Source: Niastella yeongjuensis (GTDB lineage: Bacteria > Bacteroidota > Bacteroidia > Chitinophagales > Chitinophagaceae). From it: a DNA stretch of 64,000 nucleotides. Below the pieces are notes generated by a model. That model was given only the letters and a program-made list of their open reading frames with translations, made no database searches and was not told the origin of the DNA. The stretch covers positions 1 to 64,000 of the forward strand of contig NZ_FOCZ01000001.1 in NCBI RefSeq assembly GCF_900110245.1, given 5' to 3'. The translations under genes and the position numbers were made by a program. Shown in pieces: positions 43,474 to 51,299 of the stretch (position 1 is the first letter of the stretch; the number at the start of each line of letters is the position of its first letter).

Positions 43474-44313
43474 ATGAAACAGACCATGTATTTAATTGTT
43501 GCAGCACTTTTCTTTTCGTGCCAACAGCAGAAGCAGATAACTGCCGAAACCCCTTCCATTAAGGGCAACTGGCAGGGTGAAATTAAAAATGATTTTCACC
43601 CACGCAGCAGGTTCATCAGCTTCGAAGATTCTATTTGCACCAATAGCCAGCCCTGGGGCAACGACTTAAAGTATACGATCAGCCACGATACTATCTTTAT
43701 TCAAAGCGCACCACAGGATAAATACCAGCAAAAATACCAATACACGATCCTGAAGCTTACCAACGACTCACTGGTATTGTTTGCAGACTCTACGGACGGT
43801 ATTCCCGCAGATACGATTGCCCTGGCAAAGGTTGTTAAGAAAAATACCCTGAAGCCATCTGCTATCTATTTCGCCAGCGGCGCCTGCTTTGGCACATGCC
43901 CTACTATGTATTTCGAAATAGATTCAGCCCGCAACTTCACCTTCTTTGGCGACCGCTTTACCGAACCTAAAGGCGGTGTACGGGGTAAAGTAAGCGCAAC
44001 TGAATATGAATCAATTCTGAACCAGATCAATCAATTGCCGGTTGATTCCCTGAAAGAATTTTACCGCGCCGGTTATACCGATGCCCAAACCAAGGGAATA
44101 GCCATTGAAGCAGATGGCAAGCTCATTAAAAGCACCGTATATGGATCTGAACAGGAGCCGGTTGAATTGACCATGTTGCTGAACAAACTGATGCATGTTT
44201 ACGAGCATGTGTCTTTAACACCCGACACTACCGTAAACCTGGATTATTTTTCAAAGCATCCAGCAGCAAAACCAACCACTACGCTCACTACCTTCCCCGA
44301 GCCTAAAAACTAA
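43474..44313 (+). CDS. DUF6438-domain lipoprotein
   Basis: From ATG 43474 the protein has 279 residues and starts with a lipoprotein leader (A-A-L-F-F-S-C). The first half is beta-rich. The second half has the DUF6438 hallmark G-A-C-F-G-T-C-P near residue 132 with two conserved cysteines, and D-A-Q-T-K-G-I-A-I downstream. Function is unknown. An inverted repeat 64 bp past its stop codon may serve as its terminator. Confidence 0.8.
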   Translation: MKQTMYLIVAALFFSCQQQKQITAETPSIKGNWQGEIKNDFHPRSRFISFEDSICTNSQPWGNDLKYTISHDTIFIQSAPQDKYQQKYQYTILKLTNDSLVLFADSTDGIPADTIALAKVVKKNTLKPSAIYFASGACFGTCPTMYFEIDSARNFTFFGDRFTEPKGGVRGKVSATEYESILNQINQLPVDSLKEFYRAGYTDAQTKGIAIEADGKLIKSTVYGSEQEPVELTMLLNKLMHVYEHVSLTPDTTVNLDYFSKHPAAKPTTTLTTFPEPKN

Positions 44314-44376
44314 GGTTTTGCTAAAAACAAGCCGTATCAGCGTGTAAAACGCATTGACATACATGATACTACCTAT

Positions 44377-44415
44377 CAACGACCGGGCCGGTTACCAAAT
44401 CCGACCCGGTCGTTG
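44377..44415. promoter_or_regulatory. 11-bp inverted repeat touching the rlmN -7 box
   Basis: CAACGACCGGG (44377-44387) and CCCGGTCGTTG (44405-44415) are perfect inverted partners with a 17-bp spacer. The right arm ends exactly where the -7 box TATCTTTG begins. It may be an operator for rlmN or the terminator of the upstream DUF6438 gene; it has no T run. Confidence 0.55.
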
Positions 44416-44423
44416 TATCTTTG
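44416..44423 (+). promoter_or_regulatory. -7 box directly before rlmN
   Basis: TATCTTTG matches TAnnTTTG. Only 4 nt separate it from the ATG at 44428, so the mRNA should have essentially no leader. Confidence 0.6.
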
Positions 44424-44427
44424 CGGC

Positions 44428-45480
44428 ATGTTAAAAACGGCGAATAAGAATATCAGGCAGTTGAGCCTCAGTGAGCTGGAACAATATTTCGAAACCCTGG
44501 GCGAGAAGAAATTCCGCGCCAAACAGGTGTATGAATGGCTTTGGCTTAAACAGGCGCATTCTTTTGAGGCTATGACCAACCTCAGCAAGGAATTGCGCAC
44601 CAAACTAGCTGAAAACTTCTCTTTGCCGGCTATAAAAGTAGATGCTACCCAATATTCTGCCGACGGCACTATTAAATCGCGTTTCCGCACTACAGACGGT
44701 CACCTGGTTGAAGGTGTGCTGATTCCTACAGACGAGCGTAAAACGGCTTGTGTGTCGTCACAGATAGGTTGTTCGCTCAGTTGCAAGTTCTGCGCAACCG
44801 GTTATATGGACCGCAAACGCAACCTGGAATTTGATGAGATCTATGATGAAGTGGTGCTCATTAATCAGCAAAGCGAACGTGTATATAATAAAAAGCTGAG
44901 CAATATCGTGTTCATGGGCATGGGTGAACCCCTGCTCAATTATAAGAACGTACTGCATGCCATCGAGCGCATTACTTCTCCCGAAGGACTGGGCATGAGC
45001 CCCCGCCGCATCACCGTTTCCACTGCCGGTGTGGCCAAAATGATCAAACAGCTGGGCGATGATGAGGTGCGGTTCAAACTGGCACTTTCATTACACGCCG
45101 CCAACGATACCAAACGCAACGAGATCATGCCCATCAATGAAACCAATAACCTCAGGGCATTGATCGAGGCACTGAATTACTTCTACAAGAAAACCGGTAA
45201 CGAGATCACTTTCGAATACATCCTCTTCAAAGACTTTAACGATAGTATTCAGGATGCCGATGAACTGATCAAGATCTACCGGCAGGTGCCTGCAGACCTC
45301 GTAAATATCATTGAATACAATCCCATCGATGCCGCCCGTTTTGAAAAGCCCGAAGAAGATACGGTTAATCAATTTATGAACTACCTCGAACGCAACCGGG
45401 TAAACGCCCGCCTGCGTCGCAGCCGCGGTAAAGACATCGATGCCGCCTGTGGACAATTAGCGAATAAGGATCAGTTATAA
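44428..45480 (+). CDS. rlmN: Dual-specificity RNA methyltransferase RlmN
   Basis: A radical-SAM enzyme that methylates C2 of A2503 in 23S rRNA and A37 in some tRNAs. 350 residues. The cluster-binding motif is C-K-F-C-A-T-G (first Cys in G-C-S-L-S-C), followed by G-M-G-E-P-L-L-N-Y and the A-L-S-L-H-A-A segment. A conserved cysteine near the end (D-A-A-C-G-Q-L) is the second catalytic residue. The upstream in-frame ATG at 44413 lies inside the promoter and is unlikely to be used. Confidence 0.97.
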   Translation: MLKTANKNIRQLSLSELEQYFETLGEKKFRAKQVYEWLWLKQAHSFEAMTNLSKELRTKLAENFSLPAIKVDATQYSADGTIKSRFRTTDGHLVEGVLIPTDERKTACVSSQIGCSLSCKFCATGYMDRKRNLEFDEIYDEVVLINQQSERVYNKKLSNIVFMGMGEPLLNYKNVLHAIERITSPEGLGMSPRRITVSTAGVAKMIKQLGDDEVRFKLALSLHAANDTKRNEIMPINETNNLRALIEALNYFYKKTGNEITFEYILFKDFNDSIQDADELIKIYRQVPADLVNIIEYNPIDAARFEKPEEDTVNQFMNYLERNRVNARLRRSRGKDIDAACGQLANKDQL

Positions 45481-45500
45481 ATATTGAAATAAATGATTTT

Positions 45501-45527
45501 AAAAGCCGGGTTTGGAGCCCGGCTTTT
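45501..45527 (+). terminator. Intrinsic terminator after rlmN
   Basis: AAAAGCCGGG (45501-45510) and CCCGGCTTTT (45518-45527) form a perfect 10-bp stem ending in T-rich sequence, 20 bp after the stop codon. A GC-rich partial inverted repeat (45550-45583) follows. Confidence 0.85.
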
Positions 45528-45649
45528 GCTTTTCTATGTAGCTTTCGTTGCGCGTGTCCCGCCCGCCGGCGGATCGCACGCTTGCACCATCTGTTCGCTA
45601 TTCGAGTCATTCACCGTTTAAAGCATACTGATAATCAATACAATTCACG

Positions 45650-45686
45650 ATTCGCAAATTGCGAATTGAAAATTACAGTATATTTA
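45650..45686 (+). promoter_or_regulatory. Palindromic operator and promoter of the HTH/nucleotidyltransferase module
   Basis: ATTCGCAA-A-TTGCGAAT (45650-45666) is a perfect 8-bp-arm palindrome. A -7-like TATATTTA (45679-45686) follows 12 bp on, 4 nt before the ATG. A dimeric repressor on the palindrome would block the promoter, as in autoregulated toxin-antitoxin operons. Confidence 0.55.
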
Positions 45687-45690
45687 CACC

Positions 45691-46206
45691 ATGAGACAGC
45701 ATAATGGAATGCGCCCTCAGGATGTGGTGGTTCTGTTGAAAATAGTAGCAAAAAATGGTCAGCCCTGGCAAAACAAGGACCTGGCGTCGGAGTTATTTAT
45801 CAGTGCGGGTGAAGTTTCTGAATCATTAAACCGGAGCAGTGTTGCAGGGTTAATTGATCGGGAGAAAAAGAAGAAAGTGCATCGCCAGTCACTCATGGAA
45901 TTTCTGGAACATGGGCTCCATTATGTCTTTCCAGCATCTCCCGAAGCTATGGTTAATGGAATTTATACCGCCCACTCCCATCCTTTTATGCAAGCTCATT
46001 TTCAAAGTGAATTTAATTATGTATGGCCCGATCCCAAAGGAGAATTTCGGGGATTGAGCATAGAACCTTTATACAAGAATCAGGTAAGTGCCGTTAAGCT
46101 TGACCCTACTTTATACCTGATGTTAGCCCTGATTGATGTCATTCGTGTAGGAAGAGTACGCGAATGGAAGGTAGCTCTTGAAGAACTAAAACGATTACTT
46201 TTATGA
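45691..46206 (+). CDS. Winged-HTH protein, putative antitoxin/regulator of the AbiEii-like gene
   Basis: 171 residues. The N-terminal ~75 residues form a MarR-like winged HTH (K-D-L-A-S-E-L-F-I-S-A-G-E-V-S-E-S-L-N). The C-terminal part has no recognised motif but contains a W-P-D-P-K-G-E segment and a helical end. The gene overlaps the nucleotidyltransferase by four bases (ATGA), so they are co-translated. A palindrome lies between the promoter and the gene. I infer that it represses the module and may neutralise the partner. A stand-alone regulator is the alternative. Confidence 0.75.
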   Translation: MRQHNGMRPQDVVVLLKIVAKNGQPWQNKDLASELFISAGEVSESLNRSSVAGLIDREKKKKVHRQSLMEFLEHGLHYVFPASPEAMVNGIYTAHSHPFMQAHFQSEFNYVWPDPKGEFRGLSIEPLYKNQVSAVKLDPTLYLMLALIDVIRVGRVREWKVALEELKRLLL

Positions 46207-46883
46207 GCCATAAAGCCAATATTACCCGAATTAAAGCGGTTAGTAATTCCCTCGGACATCTAAAGGATAAAGTTGTTTTCGTTGGTGGAGCCACTGTTAG
46301 TTTATATGCAGACCGTGCAGCCACAGAAGCCCGCCCGACAGATGACGTAGACATTGTGGTAGAGATCGCTTCAAAATGGGACTTTGCAGACCTGGAAGAA
46401 CAACTGCGAAAGATCGGATTTCAAAACGACGTTACCAGTAATTATATAGGTCGTTATACCTTAACAGGTATTGTAATCGATGTAATGCCCACTGACAGTT
46501 CAATATTGGGATTTTCAAACACCTGGTATGAGAGTGGATTTAAAACAGCAATAGATTATACGATCGATGATCACCATACAGTAAAAATATTTTCAGCTCC
46601 TTATTTCATGGCTTCGAAGCTGGAAGCCTTTAAAAACAGAGGAAATAACGATGGCAGAACCAGCACTGACTTTGAAGACATAGTTTATGTTTTGGAAAAC
46701 AGACGTACAATATGGGATGAGATGAAAGCGGCAGACGAAAACGTTCGGTCATATCTGATCACGAAATTCAAAACATTACATGCAAATCCTTACATAGAAG
46801 AATGGTTAGATGCTCACGCAAGCTTTTATTCGAACCCAAGTCCCTCATTCATTTTAGAAGACCTGAAAAACTTCATTTCTTAA
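46203..46883 (+). CDS. AbiEii/AbiGii-like nucleotidyltransferase, putative toxin
   Basis: 226 residues with a polymerase-beta-type nucleotidyltransferase core: F-V-G-G-A-T-V-S-L (about 20-28), the metal-binding D-D-V-D (about 42-45), and a third acidic residue in I-V-I-D-V-M-P. The later K-L-E-A-F-K-N-R-G...D-F-E-D-I-V-Y block matches the AbiEii motif that completes the active site. AbiEii toxins transfer nucleotides to tRNA and stop translation; here the target is unknown. It is coupled to the HTH gene upstream, and the module sits between conserved rlmN and the Spy-like gene. Confidence 0.82.
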   Translation: MSHKANITRIKAVSNSLGHLKDKVVFVGGATVSLYADRAATEARPTDDVDIVVEIASKWDFADLEEQLRKIGFQNDVTSNYIGRYTLTGIVIDVMPTDSSILGFSNTWYESGFKTAIDYTIDDHHTVKIFSAPYFMASKLEAFKNRGNNDGRTSTDFEDIVYVLENRRTIWDEMKAADENVRSYLITKFKTLHANPYIEEWLDAHASFYSNPSPSFILEDLKNFIS

Positions 46884-47052
46884 GCCCCTTTCTTCCCCCT
46901 CCCTGTTAACACCTTAACAACTCCCCCCGCTCATCCTAAAATCCCTCCATCTACGAAGATATTCTTACCCCCATTAAACCTGCTGGCCTGGTAGCCGTCT
47001 ATGTTACTGTGCCCCCAAAACCGGCATTTAATAAACAGTAAAATCAGCAATT

Positions 47053-47682
47053 ATGAAAAGAGTATTTATAGGAATGGCGCTGGCCGCTTTTGTAGCTACT
47101 ACCGCTTGTGCACAGGACCAGTCTTTAAGCAATGATCGTCCCAAAATGCACCACCACCGCGGTGATGCCCTGGCACAACTGAACCTCACCGACGATCAAA
47201 AGAACGAAATGAAAGTGATCAATGATGACTTCAAACAACAAATGACCGATCTTAAAAAGAGTGAGGATAAGATAACCGTTACCGAATGGAAAAGCAAAAT
47301 GGCCACCATTCGTAAAGACCACCATGCAAAAGTGGATAAAGTTCTGACCGATGAGCAAAAGGCCAGCCTGAAAAAAATGCATAAAGACCACGGCAAAGGA
47401 TTCCGCCAGGATAAGCACAACCGCATGGACAGAATGAAAAAAGAGCTGAACCTCACCGATGAACAAACAGCCGCCATTCAAAAGAACTTCGACGAAGGCA
47501 TGCAAAAAATGAAAGCGACTCATGACGATAAAACGCTGACCGACGATCAGAAAAAAGCCCTTTTCAAAACGTATCATTATCAACAGGAGGAAGGTTTGAA
47601 AAAGATCCTTACCCCCGACCAATGGAATAAATTCCAGGAACTTAAGAAAAATCACAGGCACGGAAAACCTGTTCAATCATAA
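47053..47682 (+). CDS. Spy/CpxP-like periplasmic protein with LTxxQ motifs
   Basis: 209 residues, signal peptide (M-A-L-A-A-F-V-A-T-T-A-C-A). Five L-T-x-x-Q-type repeats are seen (L-T-D-D-Q-K, L-T-D-E-Q-K, L-T-D-E-Q-T, L-T-D-D-Q-K, L-T-P-D-Q-W), each in a helix rich in Lys, Met and His. Spy and CpxP are ATP-independent periplasmic chaperones or stress sensors. This one has about twice the usual number of motifs, apparently by internal duplication. Confidence 0.85.
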   Translation: MKRVFIGMALAAFVATTACAQDQSLSNDRPKMHHHRGDALAQLNLTDDQKNEMKVINDDFKQQMTDLKKSEDKITVTEWKSKMATIRKDHHAKVDKVLTDEQKASLKKMHKDHGKGFRQDKHNRMDRMKKELNLTDEQTAAIQKNFDEGMQKMKATHDDKTLTDDQKKALFKTYHYQQEEGLKKILTPDQWNKFQELKKNHRHGKPVQS

Positions 47683-47703
47683 AGGTTCCAGACTTAATGA
47701 GAG

Positions 47704-47737
47704 CTCTTCTTCCGACCAGTCGGGAGGAGAGTTTTTT
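47704..47737 (+). terminator. Intrinsic terminator after the Spy-like gene
   Basis: CTCTTCTTCCG (47704-47714) pairs with CGGGAGGAGAG (47721-47731), two G-T pairs, and is followed by six T. It is 21 bp past the stop codon. Confidence 0.85.
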
Positions 47738-47743
47738 ATTTTG

Positions 47744-47751
47744 TACCTTTG
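47744..47751 (+). promoter_or_regulatory. -7 box for the rluB-like gene
   Basis: TACCTTTG fits TAnnTTTG and lies 38 nt before the ATG at 47790, directly after the terminator of the preceding gene. Confidence 0.5.
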
Positions 47752-47789
47752 CCGCTCATTACTGTTGAAAAACAGCAAACTACTACACA

Positions 47790-49118
47790 ATGGCACAAGG
47801 TTTTAAAAAATTTATGGGTAATGGCGACAGCGGCGCCAAAAAGAAAGAACGCATCCGTCAGGAAAAGAAAAAGGTCCGCCAGGAAACAAAAGAATACTTC
47901 GAAAAGAAAAAGCAGGAAGCCCGGGAAGCCAGGTCTAAGGGCCAGGCCGGTGGTTATCAGGCCGATAGAGGAAGACAGGAACATTCAGAGAAGAAAGCGG
48001 ACTTCAAGGCACAAGGCGCAAGAGGCAAGACGCAAGGCGGAAAATCAGGCAACTTTAAATCTAAAGACGAAAGCAATACAGGCTACAAAAAAGCCGCAGG
48101 CTATACCGGGAAAAAAGCATCTACCTCCCCCTCTAATGGAGGGGGGCGCGAGGCCTTCAAACCCAAAACCGAAGGTAGAACACCTGAAGCATTAGGGTTC
48201 AAACCCAAAGCTGGAGGAAAAGCCACAAAAACAGTGTCGAGGTCGCATTCCTCCCCCTCCACCGGAGGGGGCCGGGGGGAGGCCTCAGGCAATAAACCTG
48301 TGCTGGTAAAAGGTAAAGCTCAAAAAACAGAGGCCCAACCAGAAACCGATAGCCAGCAGGCGCCAAAGGGCTCCATGCCCCTCAACAAGTTCATCGCCCA
48401 CTCCGGCATTTGTTCACGCCGCGATGCTGTGGACCTGGTGAAAGCTGGCAAAGTAATTGTGAATGGCGCTAAAATAGTAGAGCCCGGTCATAAAGTAAGC
48501 GACAAAGACGATATTAAAGTGAATGGTAAAAAGCTGTTCATCCGCAGGAACCTCGTTTACATTCTGCTTAACAAACCCAAAGATTTCATCACCACTACCG
48601 AAGATCCGCAAGGCAGAAAAACGGTAATGGATATCTTAAAAAACGCTACCGAAGAACGCGTATACCCCATTGGCCGGTTAGACAGAAACACCACTGGTGT
48701 ACTGTTACTCACCAACGACGGTGAGCTGGCGCAAAAATTATCGCACCCCAGCTACGAAATAAAAAAGATCTACGAAGTAAAGCTCGATAAGCCCCTCGTA
48801 AAAAAAGACTTTGAAACCATCCTGGGCGGTATTACACTCGAAGACGGCTTTGTTTCCCCTGACTCAATGGCTTATGCCGATTCAAAAGATAAAAGCGTTA
48901 TCGGTATCGAGATCCACAGCGGCCGCAACCGCATCGTTCGCCGTATATTCGAACACATGGGCTACGATGTGCGCAACCTCGACCGCGTAATGTATGCCAA
49001 CCTTACCAAGAAAAATGTAGACAGAGGCAAATGGCGCTTCTTAACCGAAAAAGAAGTACGCCTGCTGAAATACCTGAACGCCTCTTATACAAAAAACAAA
49101 AACGCTACACGTGGTTAA
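47790..49118 (+). CDS. RluB/RsuA-type pseudouridine synthase with disordered N-terminal extension
   Basis: 442 residues. The first ~190 are low-complexity, rich in Lys, Gln, Gly, Ser and Arg. The rest is a standard S4 domain (M-P-L-N-K-F-I-A-H-S-G-I-C-S-R-R) followed by the RsuA catalytic domain with G-R-L-D-R-N-T-T-G-V-L, where the aspartate attacks uridine in 23S or 16S rRNA. Within the extension two copies of a palindromic DNA repeat are read in the same frame and give S-P-S-x-G-G-G-R peptides near residues 113-121 and 155-163. It overlaps the next gene by 8 bases. Confidence 0.92.
   Translation: MAQGFKKFMGNGDSGAKKKERIRQEKKKVRQETKEYFEKKKQEAREARSKGQAGGYQADRGRQEHSEKKADFKAQGARGKTQGGKSGNFKSKDESNTGYKKAAGYTGKKASTSPSNGGGREAFKPKTEGRTPEALGFKPKAGGKATKTVSRSHSSPSTGGGRGEASGNKPVLVKGKAQKTEAQPETDSQQAPKGSMPLNKFIAHSGICSRRDAVDLVKAGKVIVNGAKIVEPGHKVSDKDDIKVNGKKLFIRRNLVYILLNKPKDFITTTEDPQGRKTVMDILKNATEERVYPIGRLDRNTTGVLLLTNDGELAQKLSHPSYEIKKIYEVKLDKPLVKKDFETILGGITLEDGFVSPDSMAYADSKDKSVIGIEIHSGRNRIVRRIFEHMGYDVRNLDRVMYANLTKKNVDRGKWRFLTEKEVRLLKYLNASYTKNKNATRG
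48125..48156. repeat. GC-rich palindromic repeat, family A, copy 2 (in coding sequence)
   Basis: Same design as 21893-21926: CTCCCCCTC, a short loop, GGAGGGGGG, then AGGCCT. It encodes S-P-S-N-G-G-G-R-E-A in the rluB-like gene. Confidence 0.85.
48251..48285. repeat. GC-rich palindromic repeat, family A, copy 3 (in coding sequence)
   Basis: Closest to the intergenic copy at 21893: CTCCCCCTCC, GGAGGGGG, a second G run, then AGGCCT. It encodes S-P-S-T-G-G-G-R-G-E-A, in the same frame as copy 2, 126 bp upstream. Confidence 0.85.
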
Positions 49119-49830
49119 AGCATCATTGGAGATCATTGCAGAGAACGATCATTTTATAGTTATCAATAAACCGCCGGGGCTGTTAAGTATTCCCGATCGC
49201 GAAGGAAAAGAGATTTCCCTCAAGGAAATATTGCAACAGAAGTACGACCAGATCTTCACCGTTCACCGGCTCGACCGCGAAACCAGTGGCATCATCGTAT
49301 TTGCCAAAGACCCCGAAACACATAAATTCCTGTCACAGGCATTTGAGGAAAGAACGGTAGAAAAATACTACCAGGGAATTGTGGTGGGCACCTTACCCGA
49401 AAAACAAAAAACAATTGACGCTCCCATTGCAGAGAACACCGTAAAAAGAGGCGTCATGATCATTCACCAGCGAGGTAAACATGCCGTTACCGATTACGAA
49501 GTGCTGGAAGATTTTGGCAAGTTCTCACTGGTACAGTTCCGCATTCATACCGGGCGTACCCACCAGATCAGGGTGCACATGCAGTATGTGGGCCATCCCC
49601 TGGTGTGTGATGAAGTATATGGTGATGGCATCCCGGTAAAGATCTCCTCCTTTAAACGCAACTATAAGCTCAGCAAGAACGAGGAAGAAGAAAAACCTAT
49701 TCTTTCAAGGATCGGTCTGCACGCCCAACGTTTACGTTTTACCGATATGGAAGGGAATGCGTATGACCTCACGGCAGAGATGCCGAAGGACATGAGAGCC
49801 TTATTACAACAATTAAGAAAGAATGCATAA
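49111..49830 (+). CDS. RluA-family pseudouridine synthase
   Basis: 239 residues from a GTG start that overlaps the previous gene by 8 bases. The catalytic motif is H-R-L-D-R-E-T-S-G-I-I-V-F-A near residue 50, and H-x-G-R-T-H-Q-I-R-V-H-M is at about residue 150. There is no S4 domain. The family converts uridine to pseudouridine in tRNA or rRNA; the exact site is not predictable from sequence alone. Translational coupling with the RluB-type enzyme suggests joint expression. Confidence 0.92.
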   Translation: MVKASLEIIAENDHFIVINKPPGLLSIPDREGKEISLKEILQQKYDQIFTVHRLDRETSGIIVFAKDPETHKFLSQAFEERTVEKYYQGIVVGTLPEKQKTIDAPIAENTVKRGVMIIHQRGKHAVTDYEVLEDFGKFSLVQFRIHTGRTHQIRVHMQYVGHPLVCDEVYGDGIPVKISSFKRNYKLSKNEEEEKPILSRIGLHAQRLRFTDMEGNAYDLTAEMPKDMRALLQQLRKNA

Positions 49831-49840
49831 GAGTTGAAAA

Positions 49841-49913
49841 GTTAACCAGTTAACCAGTTGACCAGTAAATATGGCCTTGTTAACTGGTTAACTCGTCAAC
49901 TGATCAACTGGTC
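49841..49913. repeat. Interleaved inverted repeats between convergent genes
   Basis: GTTAACCAGTTAAC (49841-49854) pairs with GTTAACTGGTTAAC (49879-49892), and GTTGACCAG with CTGGTCAAC further in and out. The tract lies between two stop codons and may end transcription from both sides, but without a T run. It looks like a dispersed repeat of this genome. Confidence 0.65.
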
Positions 49914-49915
49914 AA

Positions 49916-51187
49916 CTATTTATAAACAATCCCATCCTTCATCACAAAAGCTACTTTCCCCATCGTTTGAATGTCTTTTATAGGATCCCCGTCTACCGCA
50001 ATAATATCAGCATACTTACCTTTCTCAATACTCCCGATTTTATCACTCACCCCAATCAGATCAGCTGCTGAAACCGTGGCCGACTGAATGGCTTCCATAA
50101 CCGGCATGCCCGCCTCCGTCATATACACAAATTCCATCCAGTTCTTTCCATGCGCATACACCCCGGCATCAGTCCCAAAGGCGATCTTTACACCTGCTTT
50201 GTATGCTTTGGCAAATGTATTTTGTATTTTAGGTCCTATCGCCAGGGCTTTGGGTGTTACCAGCGCCGGATAATAACCCGGTTTCTTTGCAGAGTCAGCA
50301 ACGGATTTTCCGGCGGTAATGGTAGGTACAAAATAAGTTCCGTGTTCTTTCATGAGCTGCATCACTTCTTCATCCATCAGGGTACCATGCTCAATGCTGT
50401 TCACGCCGGCCCTTACGGCTCTTTTCATGGCTTCGGCACCATGGCAGTGTGCGGCCACCTTATAACCATAATCACGGGCTGTTTCCACAATGGCCTTTAT
50501 CTCGTCTTCAGTGAACTGTGGGTTCTCACCGCTTTTGGCAACGCTTAAAACGCCGCCGCTGGCCGTGATCTTTATTACATCACTTCCTTCTTTATATCGC
50601 TGCCGCACAGCCTTCCGGCATTCATCCGGGCCATTGGCTACCCCTGCAGCCGGCCCCGGATCATCCATGAGGTCTTTTCTATAGCCGTTGGTAGGATCGG
50701 CATGCCCGCCCGTAGTGGCAATGGCTTTACCTGCCGTATATATGCGCGGGCCTTTGACCAATCTTTTATTGATCGCATTTCGCAGTGAAATATTCACCCC
50801 CGTGCCACCCAGATCGCGTACCGTGGTAAAGCCGGCCATCAATGTTTTTTCTGCAAAACCCACCGATAAAAAAGCATAGTCAGCCGGATTATTGGTAAAT
50901 TCCTCTAAGTACCTGGTAGGACTTGTTTCATGCTCCAGGTGAACATGACAGTCTATCAGCCCCGGAAGAACGGTTTTGTTTCTCAGATCAACTACTTTAT
51001 CTGTACCGGCTGGTTTGGTATAACCCGCCTGCACATCCGTAATGGTATTGCCATCGACAATAATGGTATATTCAGCGAGCACCTGTCCTTTGGTAACATC
51101 TATCAGTTTACCACAATGCAGTATGGTGCGTTGTGCAATAAGCAGTACAGGACTACAGATCAAAAGCCCAAGCAGCAGTTTTCGCAT
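49916..51187 (-). CDS. Secreted amidohydrolase, imidazolonepropionase-like
   Basis: 423 residues with a signal peptide (L-L-L-G-L-L-I-C-S-P-V-L-L-I-A). The amidohydrolase metal site is visible: D-C-H-V-H-L-E-H at about residue 80, A-A-H-C-H-G-A near 245, S-I-E-H-G-T near 265, and F-G-T-D-A-G-V-Y near 340. The family includes Xaa-Pro dipeptidases, organophosphate hydrolases and imidazolonepropionase; a secreted peptidase role fits best. Its promoter is not clear. Confidence 0.92.
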   Translation of the reverse strand: MRKLLLGLLICSPVLLIAQRTILHCGKLIDVTKGQVLAEYTIIVDGNTITDVQAGYTKPAGTDKVVDLRNKTVLPGLIDCHVHLEHETSPTRYLEEFTNNPADYAFLSVGFAEKTLMAGFTTVRDLGGTGVNISLRNAINKRLVKGPRIYTAGKAIATTGGHADPTNGYRKDLMDDPGPAAGVANGPDECRKAVRQRYKEGSDVIKITASGGVLSVAKSGENPQFTEDEIKAIVETARDYGYKVAAHCHGAEAMKRAVRAGVNSIEHGTLMDEEVMQLMKEHGTYFVPTITAGKSVADSAKKPGYYPALVTPKALAIGPKIQNTFAKAYKAGVKIAFGTDAGVYAHGKNWMEFVYMTEAGMPVMEAIQSATVSAADLIGVSDKIGSIEKGKYADIIAVDGDPIKDIQTMGKVAFVMKDGIVYK

Positions 51188-51299
51188 GGTAAGTGTTTTA
51201 ATGAAAGTTAAGTCATTTAAATAGTTTATGGTTAATAGTTAGAAAGATTATATATCAACTGATATGTGTAACTTTAAGCATATAAATCCTGCTGGTACT

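Noticed and set aside
45541-45600. tRNA or small RNA gene after rlmN
   Set aside because: GC-rich inverted words are present but no cloverleaf, T-loop GTTCGAAT pattern or CCA end could be traced.
47125-47676. 183-codon minus-strand ORF across the Spy-like gene
   Set aside because: Hydrophobic translation arises from reverse reading of Lys/Asp/His-rich helices; the plus strand has signal peptide and LTxxQ motifs.
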